From assembly GCF_020085105.1 (NCBI RefSeq), contig NC_058063.1:15059762-15123761 (forward strand): a stretch of 64,000 bases of DNA, in the 5' to 3' direction. The notes below the pieces were generated by a model that saw only the letters and a list, made by a program, of their open reading frames with translations, searched no databases and was not told the DNA's origin. Position 1 is the stretch's first letter, and every line of letters begins with the position of its first letter. This document shows positions 23,501-35,024 of the stretch, one piece after another. A program made the position numbers and the translations under genes. Source of the stretch: Siniperca chuatsi. Its lineage: Eukaryota > Chordata > Actinopteri > Centrarchiformes > Sinipercidae.

Positions 23501-26500
23501 AAGTCTCAATAAATAGAAGCTTTGATGGTGGCTGCTGGGAGTTCCAGGGAGGAGGGGTGCATGCTGGGATACCTGGCGTCCCAACCGGAGGTGGTGGTGG
23601 TGGTGTGTGGAGTAGTTTGGGACTAGAGGAGAGAAGTGGAGGTCTATACGGTGTGGGGGAGACTTTTTAGGGGAGTGTTTTTATAGAAGCAGACGCGTCA
23701 CCACACTGGAGCCACAGGACACACTAGCAGCAGTCAGCGGCGAGGTAGAGAAAGTAAATTTGGTTGGTGTTAGAGGCAGATTGACTAAAGAGAGAGTCAG
23801 GGGATAAATTTGATTAACTAGATGCTTAAATAATCCAGAGAAATCTTGAAGAAATTGTGGGGAGGAGGGTGCAGAGATGGAGAGAAGGGGCATAAGTTGC
23901 CTCTCTGCAGGTCGTCATAAGTGAACCTTGTTCTCTGGCCTCTCTGCCCACCACACGACTAACAGTAGCTGTGTGTGCCCAGGCAGTGTAAGGCCAGGTA
24001 GTCACACACACACACACACACACCCTGCTTTTCCCTCCACTTGTAGGAGGAAGGCTTGAAGAGAAAAACAGCACTAATGGTGGAATAAGAGAGATATATG
24101 AGGTTTAGATGACGCTAACGAAGGAATTCAGGGTAATTCCACCCACTTAATCTGTGGTGGAGATGAAGATGTGCGTTAACTCTCTGTGTGCAGATACATA
24201 AGTGGAAACACACAGTTCAAGATGCATTTAAGCCTCTACAACTCCAACAAAGGGAACCAGGAGATGAGATATCATTCTGTCTGTTAAATATGAAGCTATA
24301 GCCCAATGCCTGTTAGCTTAGCACAAAGACTGGAAACAGGGAAAAACAGCTAGCCTGGCTCTGTCCAGTGGTAAAAATATATGCCTACAAGCACCTCTAA
24401 AGCTGATTATTATTATTATATTATTAGCATTAGAGTCTTTCACACCTAAACTCCCCTGTAAAACCACAATGTGTCATTTTTACACTTTGGTTTCTGTACA
24501 AATTAAATAAACAGATATAACGTGTTGATTAGTGAGATTTAAAGCAAGACTGTAACTTTTGAAATAGAATATAACACAATTACCCCCTTATGAATGAAAC
24601 AGAATTCATCACCAATATAACATACCCTTCAACTCAATATGTTCAGGGGTTTTGCTGCAACAGCCTTACTTGGTCTGGTTTGCCCAGTAGCTTATGATGG
24701 CTAATGTTAACAAACTTTGCATAAATGTTGTTTCATAATGGATATTACTACATTAGTTCACTGACTTGATGACTCTTCTCTACTTGTGCTACTGTTAGTA
24801 TTTACTATTATCCCTTATTTGTCTTTTGGCCACAATGGCTGCTGTTCATCACTTTAAAAGGTGCTGGTAGGCAGATTTCTATCTTTGGGCAGGGCAGGGC
24901 CAGGACTGTTTCCAGTCTTTATGCAAAGCTAACCGTGTCCTAGCTCCAGATTCATATTTAATGGACAGGCATCACAATGGTATCAATCTTCTCATCTGCT
25001 GTGACTCTCTGCAAGAAGGCGAATGAAAGCGTATTTCCCAAAATGTTGAACTATTCCTTTAAGAGAGTCTTAGACCACCATCAGCAGGTGGTGGAAAGAA
25101 AAGGATGGCCTTTCATGTGTAAAGATAAATAGTGGTGGTTTTGGTTGACATTAAGGCAGACAGAGAGAGAGGAGGAGGACAGACAGACAGTGACAGGGAG
25201 ATCTTAAACGCAACCTTTGAGGAACCCAAATGTTGCTGAAAATGTTACTTTTTTCCAGCGTTATGGCCGCCAGTTGTCTTTGGCTGCAATAGTCTAGACA
25301 GAGTTCTGGGTCGTCGTGACTAAAATGACATCAGTGTTTTCAGAGTGTGTGTTTTATTTGGCTTTCAGTTCCTCTCTCATCCCTCCTTATGACCCCACAA
25401 CAAAGTTTTCCGTAACAAGTTCAGCATAAATCAAGGGGGCATGTGAGGATTTGGTATTGGTTTTTAAGAGTTCGTAAACGGGGTAATGTCACAGTCGCAT
25501 GAAGAAAGGACAATAAATTTAACATGCTGAGTTACCTCTGTGTGTGTTGGCTGCTGTAGCGGATGGTATTTAGGTTAACAAGTCAGCTTGGCACACAAAA
25601 ACCCCCACACACACCCTTTGCCTCCCTTATTCACCATGCAATCTGTGTGATACATCTGAGCTCAGAGAAGCGTGTCCAAACAAGCTCTAAAAGTTGACTG
25701 GAAGTAGAAAAACACCCACAGGTTCACACAAGTGGCCAATCCCTTATTTTTTTGTTGACTAAGAAGTTTTCTGAGATGTTTTCAGGTGATTTTTGTGTTG
25801 TTTCTGACATGTCAGCAGACTGAGTAACTCACAGAGAAAGTAAAACAGAAAGAAGTAGATGTTTATTATGTGTTGCAAAACTGCTGATTACTGCCTAGTA
25901 TAAAATAAAAGCCTCATTTAGTAACAATATCATTGTATTTTAACAGATAAATGTCATATTTTTGTTAGCATGTTGTATTTTATGCAAATATAGAGTCCTA
26001 TACCAAACACTCTATACTCAGTGTAGCAGCCTAGATAAAGTAGGTTTTTAGGGTTTAGTTGTCCCAAGATTTAAATTTTCCTGTTTGGATTTTGAGATGA
26101 GAAAGACTGCATGTAATCATTTGCAGTGGTGTTTTTTCTGCATAAATGAAGTCTCTTATCTGCCTGATTAGCTATTTTATTTTTTAGCTATATTTTCTTG
26201 ATCAATATATTGTTTGTTAGGTCTCTATAATGACAAAAAATAGCAAAAAATTACAATTTCTATGATTCAGAATCATGTTATATATTGTAAATTCGTATTT
26301 TATATGTTTTTTCTAAAAACAGAATAATGATATTTGTTCATGTACAAAGTAAATACTGCAATATTACATCAGGTGCTCATTCATCACTTGGTTGTTCTCT
26401 GGAGAATGTAATGAATGCATGAATATCTCTGTGTGTAATTTGTAGTTTAAAAATCTTAGTTATTCAGACTTAGTAGAATATATTTATTATTTGCTTTGAT

Positions 26501-29500
26501 GCATTTTATGCTCACCATGCATGGTCAACTAGTTGGTCTGGAAGGCTTATTTTGGGAAAAACAAGGCGTAAGTTTTTCCCTCGGAAACTTTTTCGTGATG
26601 GAGTGAAACTTTAAGTGAGAGCATTTCGACTGTATCACGCTAAAACACTCAAACTAACATAGTTGAATGTTTTTGAGGTGTTTGTATAGCTTCTTGACAA
26701 GCTAGCCCACCCGTTCACAGGTAGAGGAAGCTGTGTCCACCTGTAAAGATGACGTGATCATCTTCATGACATTTAATTTTTAGTTAATTATACCTTACGG
26801 AGCGATCTGTTTAGCTTTGTCCAACAGAAAAGGAAATAATTGTTCAAACAAACAAAGTTTTAATCAATATCCAAACAAATGCACATCATTTTCATTATTT
26901 CCTCTCTCTCTTGTAGGCTTGGCTGCAGCAGTATGGCTACCTGCCTCCAGGTGATGTCAGAGCCCAGGCCATCCGCTCACCAAAGTCCATTGAAACAGCG
27001 ATATCAGCCATGCAGAGGTTTTATGGTTTGACTGTCACCGGCTCCATAGACTCCAACACAATACAGTGAGTCCTGATTGACAGCAAAGTTTATATAACGC
27101 ACAACTTCAAACATTACTACAGTCCCAGATCCCAGATTATTTGATGACATGGGATTACAAGAGGAATTAAGAGAGTCTAAGAAAGCAAGGTCACTATTTC
27201 CAAAGAAAATGTGTCCTTCAGAGGAGTCAGAATATTTTACATAGTTGAGAATTTTATTTTGCTGTTGCCAGGGCGATGAGCCGGCCTCGGTGTGGTGTCC
27301 CAGACAAGTTCGGCCCGGCGCTGAAAAGCAACCTGAGGAGGAAGAGATACGCTGTGCAGGGTCTGAAGTGGGACACATCTGAGGTGACCTTCAGGTACAC
27401 ACCTACAATATTTTGGCTTTTACTACTAAAGTTTCACATGTGAATATGATTTATTATTAAAGTGATGAGACACACATATGTAATTCATCTTAAAATTATT
27501 TTCTTGATTGATCAAGATTGATCTATAAAATGTTACCATCACAATTTCCTAGACTCCAAGTTGAAATATTCATATTGCTTGTTTTGTCTGACCAACAGTC
27601 CAAAACCCAAAGGTGTTCAGTTTCTATGATAGAAGAAAACCAAAAAATATTCACATTTTAGAAGCAGGAACCACTGAATTTTAGCATTTTTGCTTAAAAA
27701 ATTGATGATTAACATATTATCAAAGTTGTTGCCAATTAATTTTTCTGTCAATCGATTAATTGATTAATCGTTTTAGCTCTGATGAAATTAACCACTCTTT
27801 AAACTGACAGTCAAAATCCAAACTCAAAATATTACTTCAACAGTCCACAAAAGAATAAAAAAAATAAAAAAAAACAAAAAAAAGTGTACTTATTATTACC
27901 ATATTATTATTACATAATAGTGGAGTGGTCTGCTTTATTCTACATTTATTCATGATACAGGCACTTTTTTCTGTACCGTTTTACACCAAATACAAGACTG
28001 CAGACTGCAGACTAATCTACAGCAGACGATCATGTTTGATATTTTGTGCTAAAGGCTTTTATTGTGAAGCACTAAGTTCTATGTAAATAAATCTTTACTT
28101 GCTCACTTAGTTCCTTACCTCTCTTTACTGTACTCTCTTAACTGAGTCGACTCCGTCCATCCCGGACCCTGAATCTCTGTCTCCCCATTTTTTAAAACAG
28201 CATACAGAACTACACCCCTAAGATCGGCGAACAAGCCACATATGAAGCCATCCGAAAAGCCTTCAAGGTGTGGGAGAGCGTGATCCCGCTCACCTTCAGA
28301 GAGATCCCCTACAGCCACATCAGAGACAAGGTCAACAAGTTTGCAGACATCATGCTCTCCTTTGCAGAGGGTTTCCATGGCGACAGCACGCCGTTTGACG
28401 GCGAGGGCGGCTTCCTGGCTCATGCTTACTTCCCCGGACACGGCATCGGGGGAGACACACACTTTGACCTCGCCGAGCCCTGGACCACCGGGAACAACGA
28501 CCAGGGGGGTAAGAGAGAGAAGAGTAGACGGTGAAATTCTGTAGATCCTGGAAGAAACGGCAACGAAACTAAATTGTATCTTTCTCTCTCTGAAGGTAAT
28601 GATGTTTTCCTGGTAGCTGTCCATGAGCTGGGTCATGCTCTGGGTCTGGAGCACTCCAACGATCCCTCTGCCATCATGGCCCCCTTCTACCAGTGGTTTG
28701 AAACCGAAAACTTCCAGCTCCCCGACGACGACCGCAGAGGCATCCAGGCAATCTACGGTGGGTTGTTCTCCGGGGGTGATGTTCCTCTTGTAACATCCAC
28801 AACCTTTTACCTCCCACTGTTCCTCTCAAGGGACATTAGTACTATGTAGAACATTCACATACGGTCAGTACTATGAAATGTTACTAGAACATGTAATGCC
28901 CTGTCACTAAAATAATTCTGGTGCAATGCACGGCTGACAACTGAGACCTTAACAAGACATTGCTCACAATGACAATGCTAACATGCGGATGTTTCCCAGT
29001 TACAATTTTTAACATTTGTAACTGGGATATTTTCCCCATCTGGGATATTTTCCCCATCTTACTTTAGCATGTTAGCATGTGGTGGAGTGCTTTACAAGAG
29101 TCAACATAGTGTTGGTACATACAATGAATCTAGTTGGGCAGTCTTCCTCCAAATGAACCATTCCACTCTTCTCTCTCACAACATCTTTCCCACAGGAACC
29201 AAGTCTGGGGCTCCCCCTCCCCCCCCTCGACCCACGAAGCCGTCCAACCCCAAGAAGCCAGACCACGGCCCAGACATCTGTGAGGGACACTTTGACACCA
29301 TCGCCATCCTCAGAGGGGAAAAGTTTGTATTTAAGGTACAGCAGACCCTTTTTCTCAAATATTCTCAGAGACCAAATTATAGGCCTTTCGCACAGCAGAC
29401 ATTTTGACTTCTCATAGCAGGAAAAGCACAGGTGTTACTTATATGATGATGATACAATGGCTCTGTTCTATGTGTCTAAGTGTCCCAGTAAACCATGACA

Positions 29501-32500
29501 GTGTGACAGTGAGCCTGCATGCACAATACCTGGGCCTTGAAACTGAAGCAGCTAAATGGAATTCAGCCATCATTCAGTATTTTATTCACACCTGTGCTTT
29601 TCCTACTGTGACGTGTCAAAATGTCTTCAGTGAAAAAGGCCTGTTGAGGCTCTCTAAGACATTTTTGTTTGTCTTGTGTAGCTCTTTAAACTCGACCTGC
29701 CCATTCTAATTGCACAATAAAGTGCTCCTTCAAAATAAAGTGAGGTTTTAACAAACAGTTATAACATTAACAATCTTTGGAATAACTACAACTGCTTAAA
29801 TTTAACTACTTCCTTCATAAATACTGCAAGTTTTGGGCCAAATACAGCCTATTGCTTGGTTGCACAGTATATTAGCAGCTAGTGGTGTTTAGTTAACATG
29901 AGCCTGCAGATGAAAATTAACAAACCCTGCCATTTTCTGACATGTTTGCTGAATAATATGCATCGGGTCTACAACTAATGATTATTTTCATCATCAATTA
30001 ATCTGTTGATTACTTTTTCGAGTAAACAATGAAAGGTTTAGAATGTAAAAGAAAATTGTTTAAAATGTGCGTCCCAATTTTCCAGAGCCGAATTTCATGT
30101 CTTCATATCTCCTGTTTTGTCCGGCCTATAGTCCAAAACCCAAAGATATTCAATTTACAAAAATAAAACAGAGAAAAGCAGCAAATCTGTACATTTACAA
30201 GCTGAAACCAGAGAACATTTGGCAATTTTCTTAGATTTTCAAGATTTCTTGCAATCAACTAATTGTTTCAGCACTAATATGCATTATTTTAAGCAAATTA
30301 AATAAAAATAGTCCCATCTTGCAATACATTCTACTGTAATTTTCATCTGTCTGTATGTGTGTGTGTTTGCAGGACAAGTGGTTCTGGCGTGTGCGTAACA
30401 ACAAGGTGTTGCCAGGTTACCCGATGACCATCAGTCACTTCTGGAGGGGCCTGCCTTCAAACATCAACGCCGCCTACGAGAGGGATGATGGGAAATTTGT
30501 CTTCTTCAAGGGTAGGTTCCATCTAAGATTAGATTGAAACCAGGTTTGGGACGACTGTGTCATTGCCAGCTGCTCCAGTGATGAATTTCATGTGTTAACT
30601 ATTATGACTGGTCTTCTTTTCTTTTGTCCTCTGATTGTTTCCCGTTTCTGTTTTCTGTCTTGTCATCTTTCTGTTTTTTTCCCCTCCCGTCTCCAGGTGA
30701 CAGGTACTGGGTTTTCAGTGAGTCCAGCATGGACAAGGATTCCCCCAAGAGCCTGAAAGACCTGGGCACCGGTCTACCTAAAGACAAGATCGATGCTGCT
30801 CTCTTCTACACACCGACAGGACAGACGTACTTCTTCAGAGGCACTAAGTGAGTCCGTCCTCAATTGAGGGTTTACCACACATCTTTAAAGTATGGTGAAC
30901 TTCTTGAATCTGTTAAGTCAATTTAGTTTATTTTTACCTGTGAAAACAATGTTTTTTCTGTTAGGCAGCTTAAAACAAGTTATTCTTCCAATTTGGTCCT
31001 CATTATAAAGGACCAATGACTGGGAGTACTTCTTCATCATCAATGTAATATTTTTACAGACATCTGACCCCAGTTTTTCTATGAAACATTGAGGGAGCAT
31101 TCCTGCAGAATTCATGCAGAGATTGAAGCGCTTTCACTTTTGCCCAAACAAATGCTGTTCATATTTTTTGTAGGGTTGTAGTAACCTGTTATAACTTGTA
31201 CTTTCTATAACACCATGCTTATCTGTGAACTTGTTATGAAGGTAGCATCCCACATTTCAGTCCTCTAACTCACACTTGGTCCCTCCTGTCTTTAATTCAG
31301 TTGCAAACTTACCGGAGAATCAATCCTAGCAGCATAGACTTTCTTCTTTTAATATATTCTTTTTCATTCATTCACTTTTATTTAGATAGTCAACAGCAGA
31401 GATGTAATAGAAAATAAAGGGAGAGAGAGGAGGGATGACATGCAGCAAAGGTCCCTGACTGAACTTGAACCAGGGACTTTACAATTACACAGTCAACATC
31501 ATAAACTTCTAAACCACGAGACGCCCCAGCAGTATAGATTTTATTAAAGCCAAAATACTTAAATAGTAGAAATGCTGAGGTCATGAGCCAAATTACCTCA
31601 GCATTGTAGCCTACTCCTCATCTGTGCTTGAGGCTAGCAGCTCATGGCTACGTTAGACAATACTAGTATAACACACCTGAATCTCAAACCAAACTGTTGG
31701 TGGTCGAGTGGCATTGTGGGTAATGTAGGCAACAGGTCTTGACAAGAAAGAATGTGTGAAATAAAAACAACGATCTCTGCATCGATTTTGATCTTCTTCT
31801 TCTTCTTTTTTTTTACAATGTTATAAATAATAATAATAGTGCGATGCTAAATCGGTGGAGTACACTTTTAAAGCCTTATAGTGTATAAGGCTTTAAGGCC
31901 AGTAATATAATTTTGGTAGAGAAACAGAAAAGCCCACAATTTGATTTGATTTAAAAGATATAATATCAGCCTAAAAAACTACCATGTGTAATTTCTGTGT
32001 TATTGTAGAATATAAATGCCTCCTCAGGATGCTAAAACCCCCACATTCCCAAAATCGACACTGAGGACTTTAACCTTGGTGTTCCCCTACAACAGCCCTG
32101 CCTTGTACGAATTAATAACCCAAAGCTGTTTCTTTTAGGAAATAGTTTCTTATACTGTAGATCTTTAATAGTTCTGTCTTTGTGTCATTTGCAGGTACTA
32201 CCGTTTCAACGAGCAGACTCGCACCGTGGACAGCGGTTATCCAAAGCCCATCAGCATGTGGAGCGGTGCACCGGATAACATCAAAGCTGCCATCATGAGT
32301 GAAGATGGATGTAAGTCTTCCACCTCATTAAACTGATCATGTGGACGTCTATATTTTAACATTTTGTGTTGTTTACAGTTAGAGCCGAAAAGATGTGTCG
32401 ATTATTGTTGATGGACAGAACATTTTTGACAGTAGATTCATCATAATCAAGCAAAAGTGCCAAACATTTCTCAGTTCCAGCTTCTCAAATATTAGGATTT

Positions 32501-33107
32501 TCTGCTTTTTTGTGTCTAAACTGAATATCTTTGAGTTTTGCACTGTTGCAAGCATTTTCAAGGATATTGTGGTGGGCATTTTTCACATTTTCGGACCAAA
32601 CAATTAACCAGTTAACTGAGAAAATCAATAATGAAAATAATCATTTGCAGCCCTTTTGCTGACATATATAGAGCAGTTCTAGTCCAAACATAAGCTGTGG
32701 TGTTGTGTTTTGAATAAAAGCAACCCTCAAAACTGGAAAAACTCATTAAACTAACTTCTAATCTCTTCATCTTTCCACTTTCCTCAGCTTACACTTATTT
32801 CTACAAAGCCAACAAGTACTGGAAGTTTAACAACCAGTACATGAAGGTGGAGTCCGGCTACCCCAAGTCCGTGCTCAGTGACTGGATGGGCTGCGAAGGC
32901 GAGGAGCCCAAGAAGGGTCGGGAAGAGGAGCTGATCATCATCGAGGTGGACGAGGCACAGAGCGGGGCAGGGCCGGCGGCCGTGGTGATCCCTCTCCTCC
33001 TACTGGTGCTGGTTGTGGTCACTCTGGGAGCGCTTTTGTTCTTCAGGAAGTACGGCACGCCTCGACGCCTCCTCTACTGCCAGAGATCCCTCCTGGACAA
33101 GGTGTAG
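17593..33107 (+). CDS. mmp14: Membrane-type matrix metalloproteinase 14 (MT1-MMP), complete
   Basis: Ten coding exons: 17593-17676, 26917-27065, 27272-27394, 28201-28508, 28596-28757, 29196-29335, 30373-30511, 30697-30847, 32195-32310, 32788-33107. They sum to 1692 nt, 563 residues. A signal peptide is followed by the propeptide with cysteine switch PRCGVPD (83-89), furin site RRKR (100-103) and the catalytic domain from Tyr104. An MT-loop region (PYSHIRDK) and the zinc site [11 protein letters not shown] (231-241) follow. A Pro-rich hinge leads to the hemopexin domain bounded by Cys304 and Cys493. The transmembrane helix is at about 520-543. The tail carries LLYC and ends DKV, essentially as in mammals, where these motifs direct endocytosis, palmitoylation and recycling. 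MT1-MMP cleaves pericellular collagen and activates proMMP2. The mammalian TFC at the start of the catalytic domain is Ser119 here. I cannot tell teleost mmp14a from mmp14b. Confidence 0.95.
20300..21155 (+). mobile_element. Family A non-autonomous DNA transposon copy
   Basis: Starts CAGTGGTGGAAAGTAAC and ends TACATTCCACCTCTG, an approximate inverted repeat. It shares the TACTTCTACTCCACTAC-type block near 20380-20400 and a mirrored 3' block (GTACTTGAGC) at 21120. At about 855 bp it is longer than the 16520 copy, so it probably holds an insertion or a different middle. Confidence 0.7.
22740..22825. repeat. Short degenerate repeat shared with 46200-46270
   Basis: Contains TTGCCCCAGGGCTCCCTA, close to TTGCCCCAGGGCCCCCATG near 46250. 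Both follow a run reading GGGG and CC-rich text. It is probably a fragment of an interspersed element, too short to classify. Confidence 0.4.
22955..23200 (+). repeat. Family B interspersed repeat copy
   Basis: Shares an ordered set of blocks with 27490-27785 and 29965-30280: TTGTCTATTATGTCCAGAA, AACCCAAAGATATTCAGTTT, a GAGAAAAGCAG segment, CACATTTAAGAAGCGGGAAC and TTGCTTAAAAAATGA. A reverse-complement copy lies at 32380-32655. Noncoding; probably a non-autonomous element. Confidence 0.7.
24002..24023. repeat. (CA)n microsatellite
   Basis: A perfect CA run in mmp14 intron 1, following the purine-rich stretch at about 23.7-23.9 kb. Confidence 0.85.
24245..25070. mobile_element. Long fold-back (inverted-repeat) element
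   Basis: The left arm (about 24260-24400) contains GATGAGATATC, TTAAATATGAAGCTA, TAGCTTAGCACAAAGACTGG and CTACAAGCACCTCTAAAG. The reverse complement of the right arm (about 24860-25015) gives GATGAGAAGATTG, TTAAATATGAATCTG, TTAGCTTTGCATAAAGACTG and CTACCAGCACCTTTT in the same order. The arms are diverged but colinear, about 150 bp each, around a core of about 450 bp. The TTAGC...AAAGACTGGAAACAG motif is common in teleost repeats. No ORF is present. Confidence 0.75.
27490..27785 (+). repeat. Family B interspersed repeat copy in mmp14 intron 3
   Basis: Contains TTGTTTTGTCTGACCAACAG, TCCAAAACCCAAAGGTGTTC, AGAAGCAGGAACCACTGAAT, and a terminal region with overlapping ATTAATCG-type inverted motifs (TCGATTAATTGATTAATCG near 27755). 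Those motifs suggest that this end is a terminal repeat. Confidence 0.7.
29023..29058. repeat. 18-bp tandem duplication in mmp14 intron 5
   Basis: TGGGATATTTTCCCCATC occurs twice, head to tail and without mismatch, about 140 bp upstream of the next exon. It is probably a recent replication-slippage duplication. Confidence 0.9.
29965..30280 (+). repeat. Family B interspersed repeat copy in mmp14 intron 6
   Basis: Starts with TCATCAATTAATCTGTTGAT and includes CTCCTGTTTTGTCCGGCCTA, GTCCAAAACCCAAAGATATT and ACAGAGAAAAGCAGC. It ends near CAATCAACTAATTGTTTCAG. It is in the same orientation as the 27490 copy. Confidence 0.7.
31380..31530 (-). mobile_element. tRNA-derived SINE copy in mmp14 intron 8
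   Basis: On the minus strand the head reads GGGGCGTCTCGTGGTTTAGA (A-box-like). This is followed by TCCCTGGTTCAAGTTCAGTC, which resembles a tRNA T-arm and B box, then TTTGCTGCATGTCATCCCTC and a pyrimidine-rich tail. This is the layout of a common teleost tRNA-type SINE. It is too diverged to be a functional tRNA gene, and the opposite-strand ORF across it is not coding. Confidence 0.7.
32380..32655 (-). repeat. Family B interspersed repeat copy (reverse) in mmp14 intron 9
   Basis: The reverse complement of the family B block order. AAACTGAATATCTTTGAGTT matches the reverse of the AACCCAAAGATATTCAGTTT block, and the GCCAAACATTTCTCAGTTCC region matches the reverse of the GGAACC...AATGTTTGGC part. 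It lies about 70 bp after exon 9. Confidence 0.6.
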
Positions 33108-33782
33108 ACAGAGCGATGGGGTATTTGACAGACTGCCACAGAGGGACAGAAAGAGAGGGAGAGAGAACGAGGGCCGGGTGAGGATGGAAACTGAGAGGGG
33201 GAAGATATGGAAGAGGAGGAGGGAGCAACTGGAGAAAAGACAGAAGAAATGGGGGTTAGAAGGGGGACGTTGTGTTTTGGGTGGTTTGTATGCGCCACAA
33301 AAGAGAGAAAAAAAACGATAAAGGCCCTAGAAACTGAAATCAGGAAAATGTGTATTTGTATGTTAACTATTTACATGTACTGTTCTGTGTTCAGAGCTTA
33401 ACAAAATACCCACGATCTCACATAAAGAAGGGAAATATACAAAGAGACTCGTGTTCATCAACGACTTCCCTCTCCTCTCTCACGTCCCAGGTATTAAAAA
33501 AAAACATCCCTCCTTCCTTTCTCTCCTTTAACTGGACGACTCCAGCTGAACTGCTGTCTGATTCATTTCTTTGGGTTTTACTCAGAAATTCATCATCTCT
33601 GTTAAGAGTTTTTGCTCTGAAATACATTTGCTGTCAAAAATCTGTTGGTTTTTTGGGAGCTTTACTCTGAAATTCATTCATTTCAACGTGACATTTTATG
33701 CTAATCCATTGTTTTGGCAAAGTTTTGATATTGGGCTATGCAGTATTTCCTGAATTTCTTTGATTTCACCTCTACCACTAAG

Positions 33783-34089
33783 TAGGGCTGGGTATCGAAT
33801 CTCATACTTCTTTAGTACTGCCTGAACTGTGTCTACTGCACACAGTATTAAAAACTGGCAAACTGGCATTGAATGGTCAGATTTGTAACCTTGTTTCCTT
33901 ATTGTTTGATCAAATTGTTCCAGATTTAAAACAAAATTTTGCCAATTTTAGACTATTTTATCGAGGCAAAGTTGTTGTACTGTTGCCTGTGTTTAGACAA
34001 CATTAATGTTTGAGAACTTTGGCTTCTTGAAAAGAATGCTCATATTTGTCAAAGTAAGGTACTGAATTTTAAAGCGATACCTAGCCCTA
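33783..34089. mobile_element. hAT-type MITE with 8-bp target duplication in mmp14 3' UTR
   Basis: The left end is TAGGGCTGGGTATCG. The right end read in reverse complement is TAGGGCTAGGTATCG, 14 of 15 identical. The flanks are CCACTAAG (33775-33782) and CTACTAAG (34090-34097), 7 of 8 identical, as expected for a hAT-superfamily insertion. At 307 bp it has no transposase. Confidence 0.88.
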
Positions 34090-35018
34090 CTACTAAGACA
34101 ATTCTCTCCCATCTGCTAAACAAAGCTGGCCAATGTTCAGTTTTACCTTCCTCATTTTTGAATGGATTTGATGGAGTATAATAGCACGTCCCTTATGCAC
34201 AGTGTTAGTATCGATTGATGCAGACTTTTGAACATGCACAGATAAGATTTATGATTAGTATTTGTTTAACCAGGATTATGTCAACAAAAGTTAGACTTTA
34301 CACGAGGCTGCTGGAGGCGATTTCCCCCTGATGGTCCAGCTGCAGCCCCGTCAGGACATCTGAAAACAAAGACGGTCCCTGTGGTACAAAAACTAGAATC
34401 CTTATTTATGGTTGCACGCTTAGACTTACAGGCAAAACTCTTCTTTCAGTGCAAGCAGTCAGACGGGAATAATATTGCTTAAAAAATGTGATGTTTTATC
34501 TCACAAATGACAGTTTTCAAACAATCTAGTACATTTGCTGTCGAATATGAGCAGAGCTGCTTGTCCAAAAGTGTCATTAAGCGGTACAGTTTCCAGCAAT
34601 ATGGTGCAATTCAATTATTATCGTTGTTATGGGGAATTGTTGTTATTATAAGTATGGTTATTGTTATTATTGTTCTCCTGGTAAAGTTATAATGACTTTT
34701 TTTGCTTTTGTACATTGTCATTGTCCTGCTGGACAGAGGCATAACATGACAATGATGGAAATGAATCCCAGTTTACACTCAGCATGTGATGAATTAGATC
34801 AGATCAGGGGGGTAAATGTGAGTTCAGGGAGTTTCTTTTTACTCAGAAAAACCTGAAATTACCCAAATGTTGGCACAGAATAACAAGCAATGCTATTTAT
34901 GAACTTTGATGGTGCTCAGTGATTTTATTTCTTTTTTTTCACAAATCAAAATTGAAGGTGAATTAATTTCGTTAATAACAATGATAATGGTAATGATATT
35001 TATAATGATGATCATATC

Positions 35019-35024
35019 AATAAA
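35019..35024 (+). terminator. mmp14 polyadenylation signal
   Basis: AATAAA is followed 10 bases later by a run of eight T and further T-rich sequence ending TTTTCACTTTTG, a good downstream element. Confidence 0.7.

Larger units (their letters stand above)
17677..26916 (+). other. mmp14: mmp14 intron 1 (9.2 kb), repeat-rich
   Basis: Runs from donor GAG|GTAAGT to acceptor CTCTTGTAG. It contains family A and family B repeats, a fold-back element at about 24.25-25.07 kb, CA/TG and other simple repeats, and no supported coding exon. Large first introns often hold enhancers, but no specific site can be assigned. Confidence 0.7.

Noticed and set aside
23323-23670. 115-codon plus-strand ORF, Gly-rich end
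   Set aside because: It lies within mmp14 intron 1 across (CA)n and (GGT)n tracts. It has no domain and no splice signals in phase with mmp14.
28115-28654. 179-codon minus-strand ORF
   Set aside because: Antisense of mmp14 exon 4, whose plus frame encodes the conserved catalytic domain.
31440-31530. Possible tRNA gene on the minus strand
   Set aside because: The T-arm and B box resemble a tRNA, but the acceptor and D-arm do not pair and a SINE-type tail follows. Classified as a SINE.
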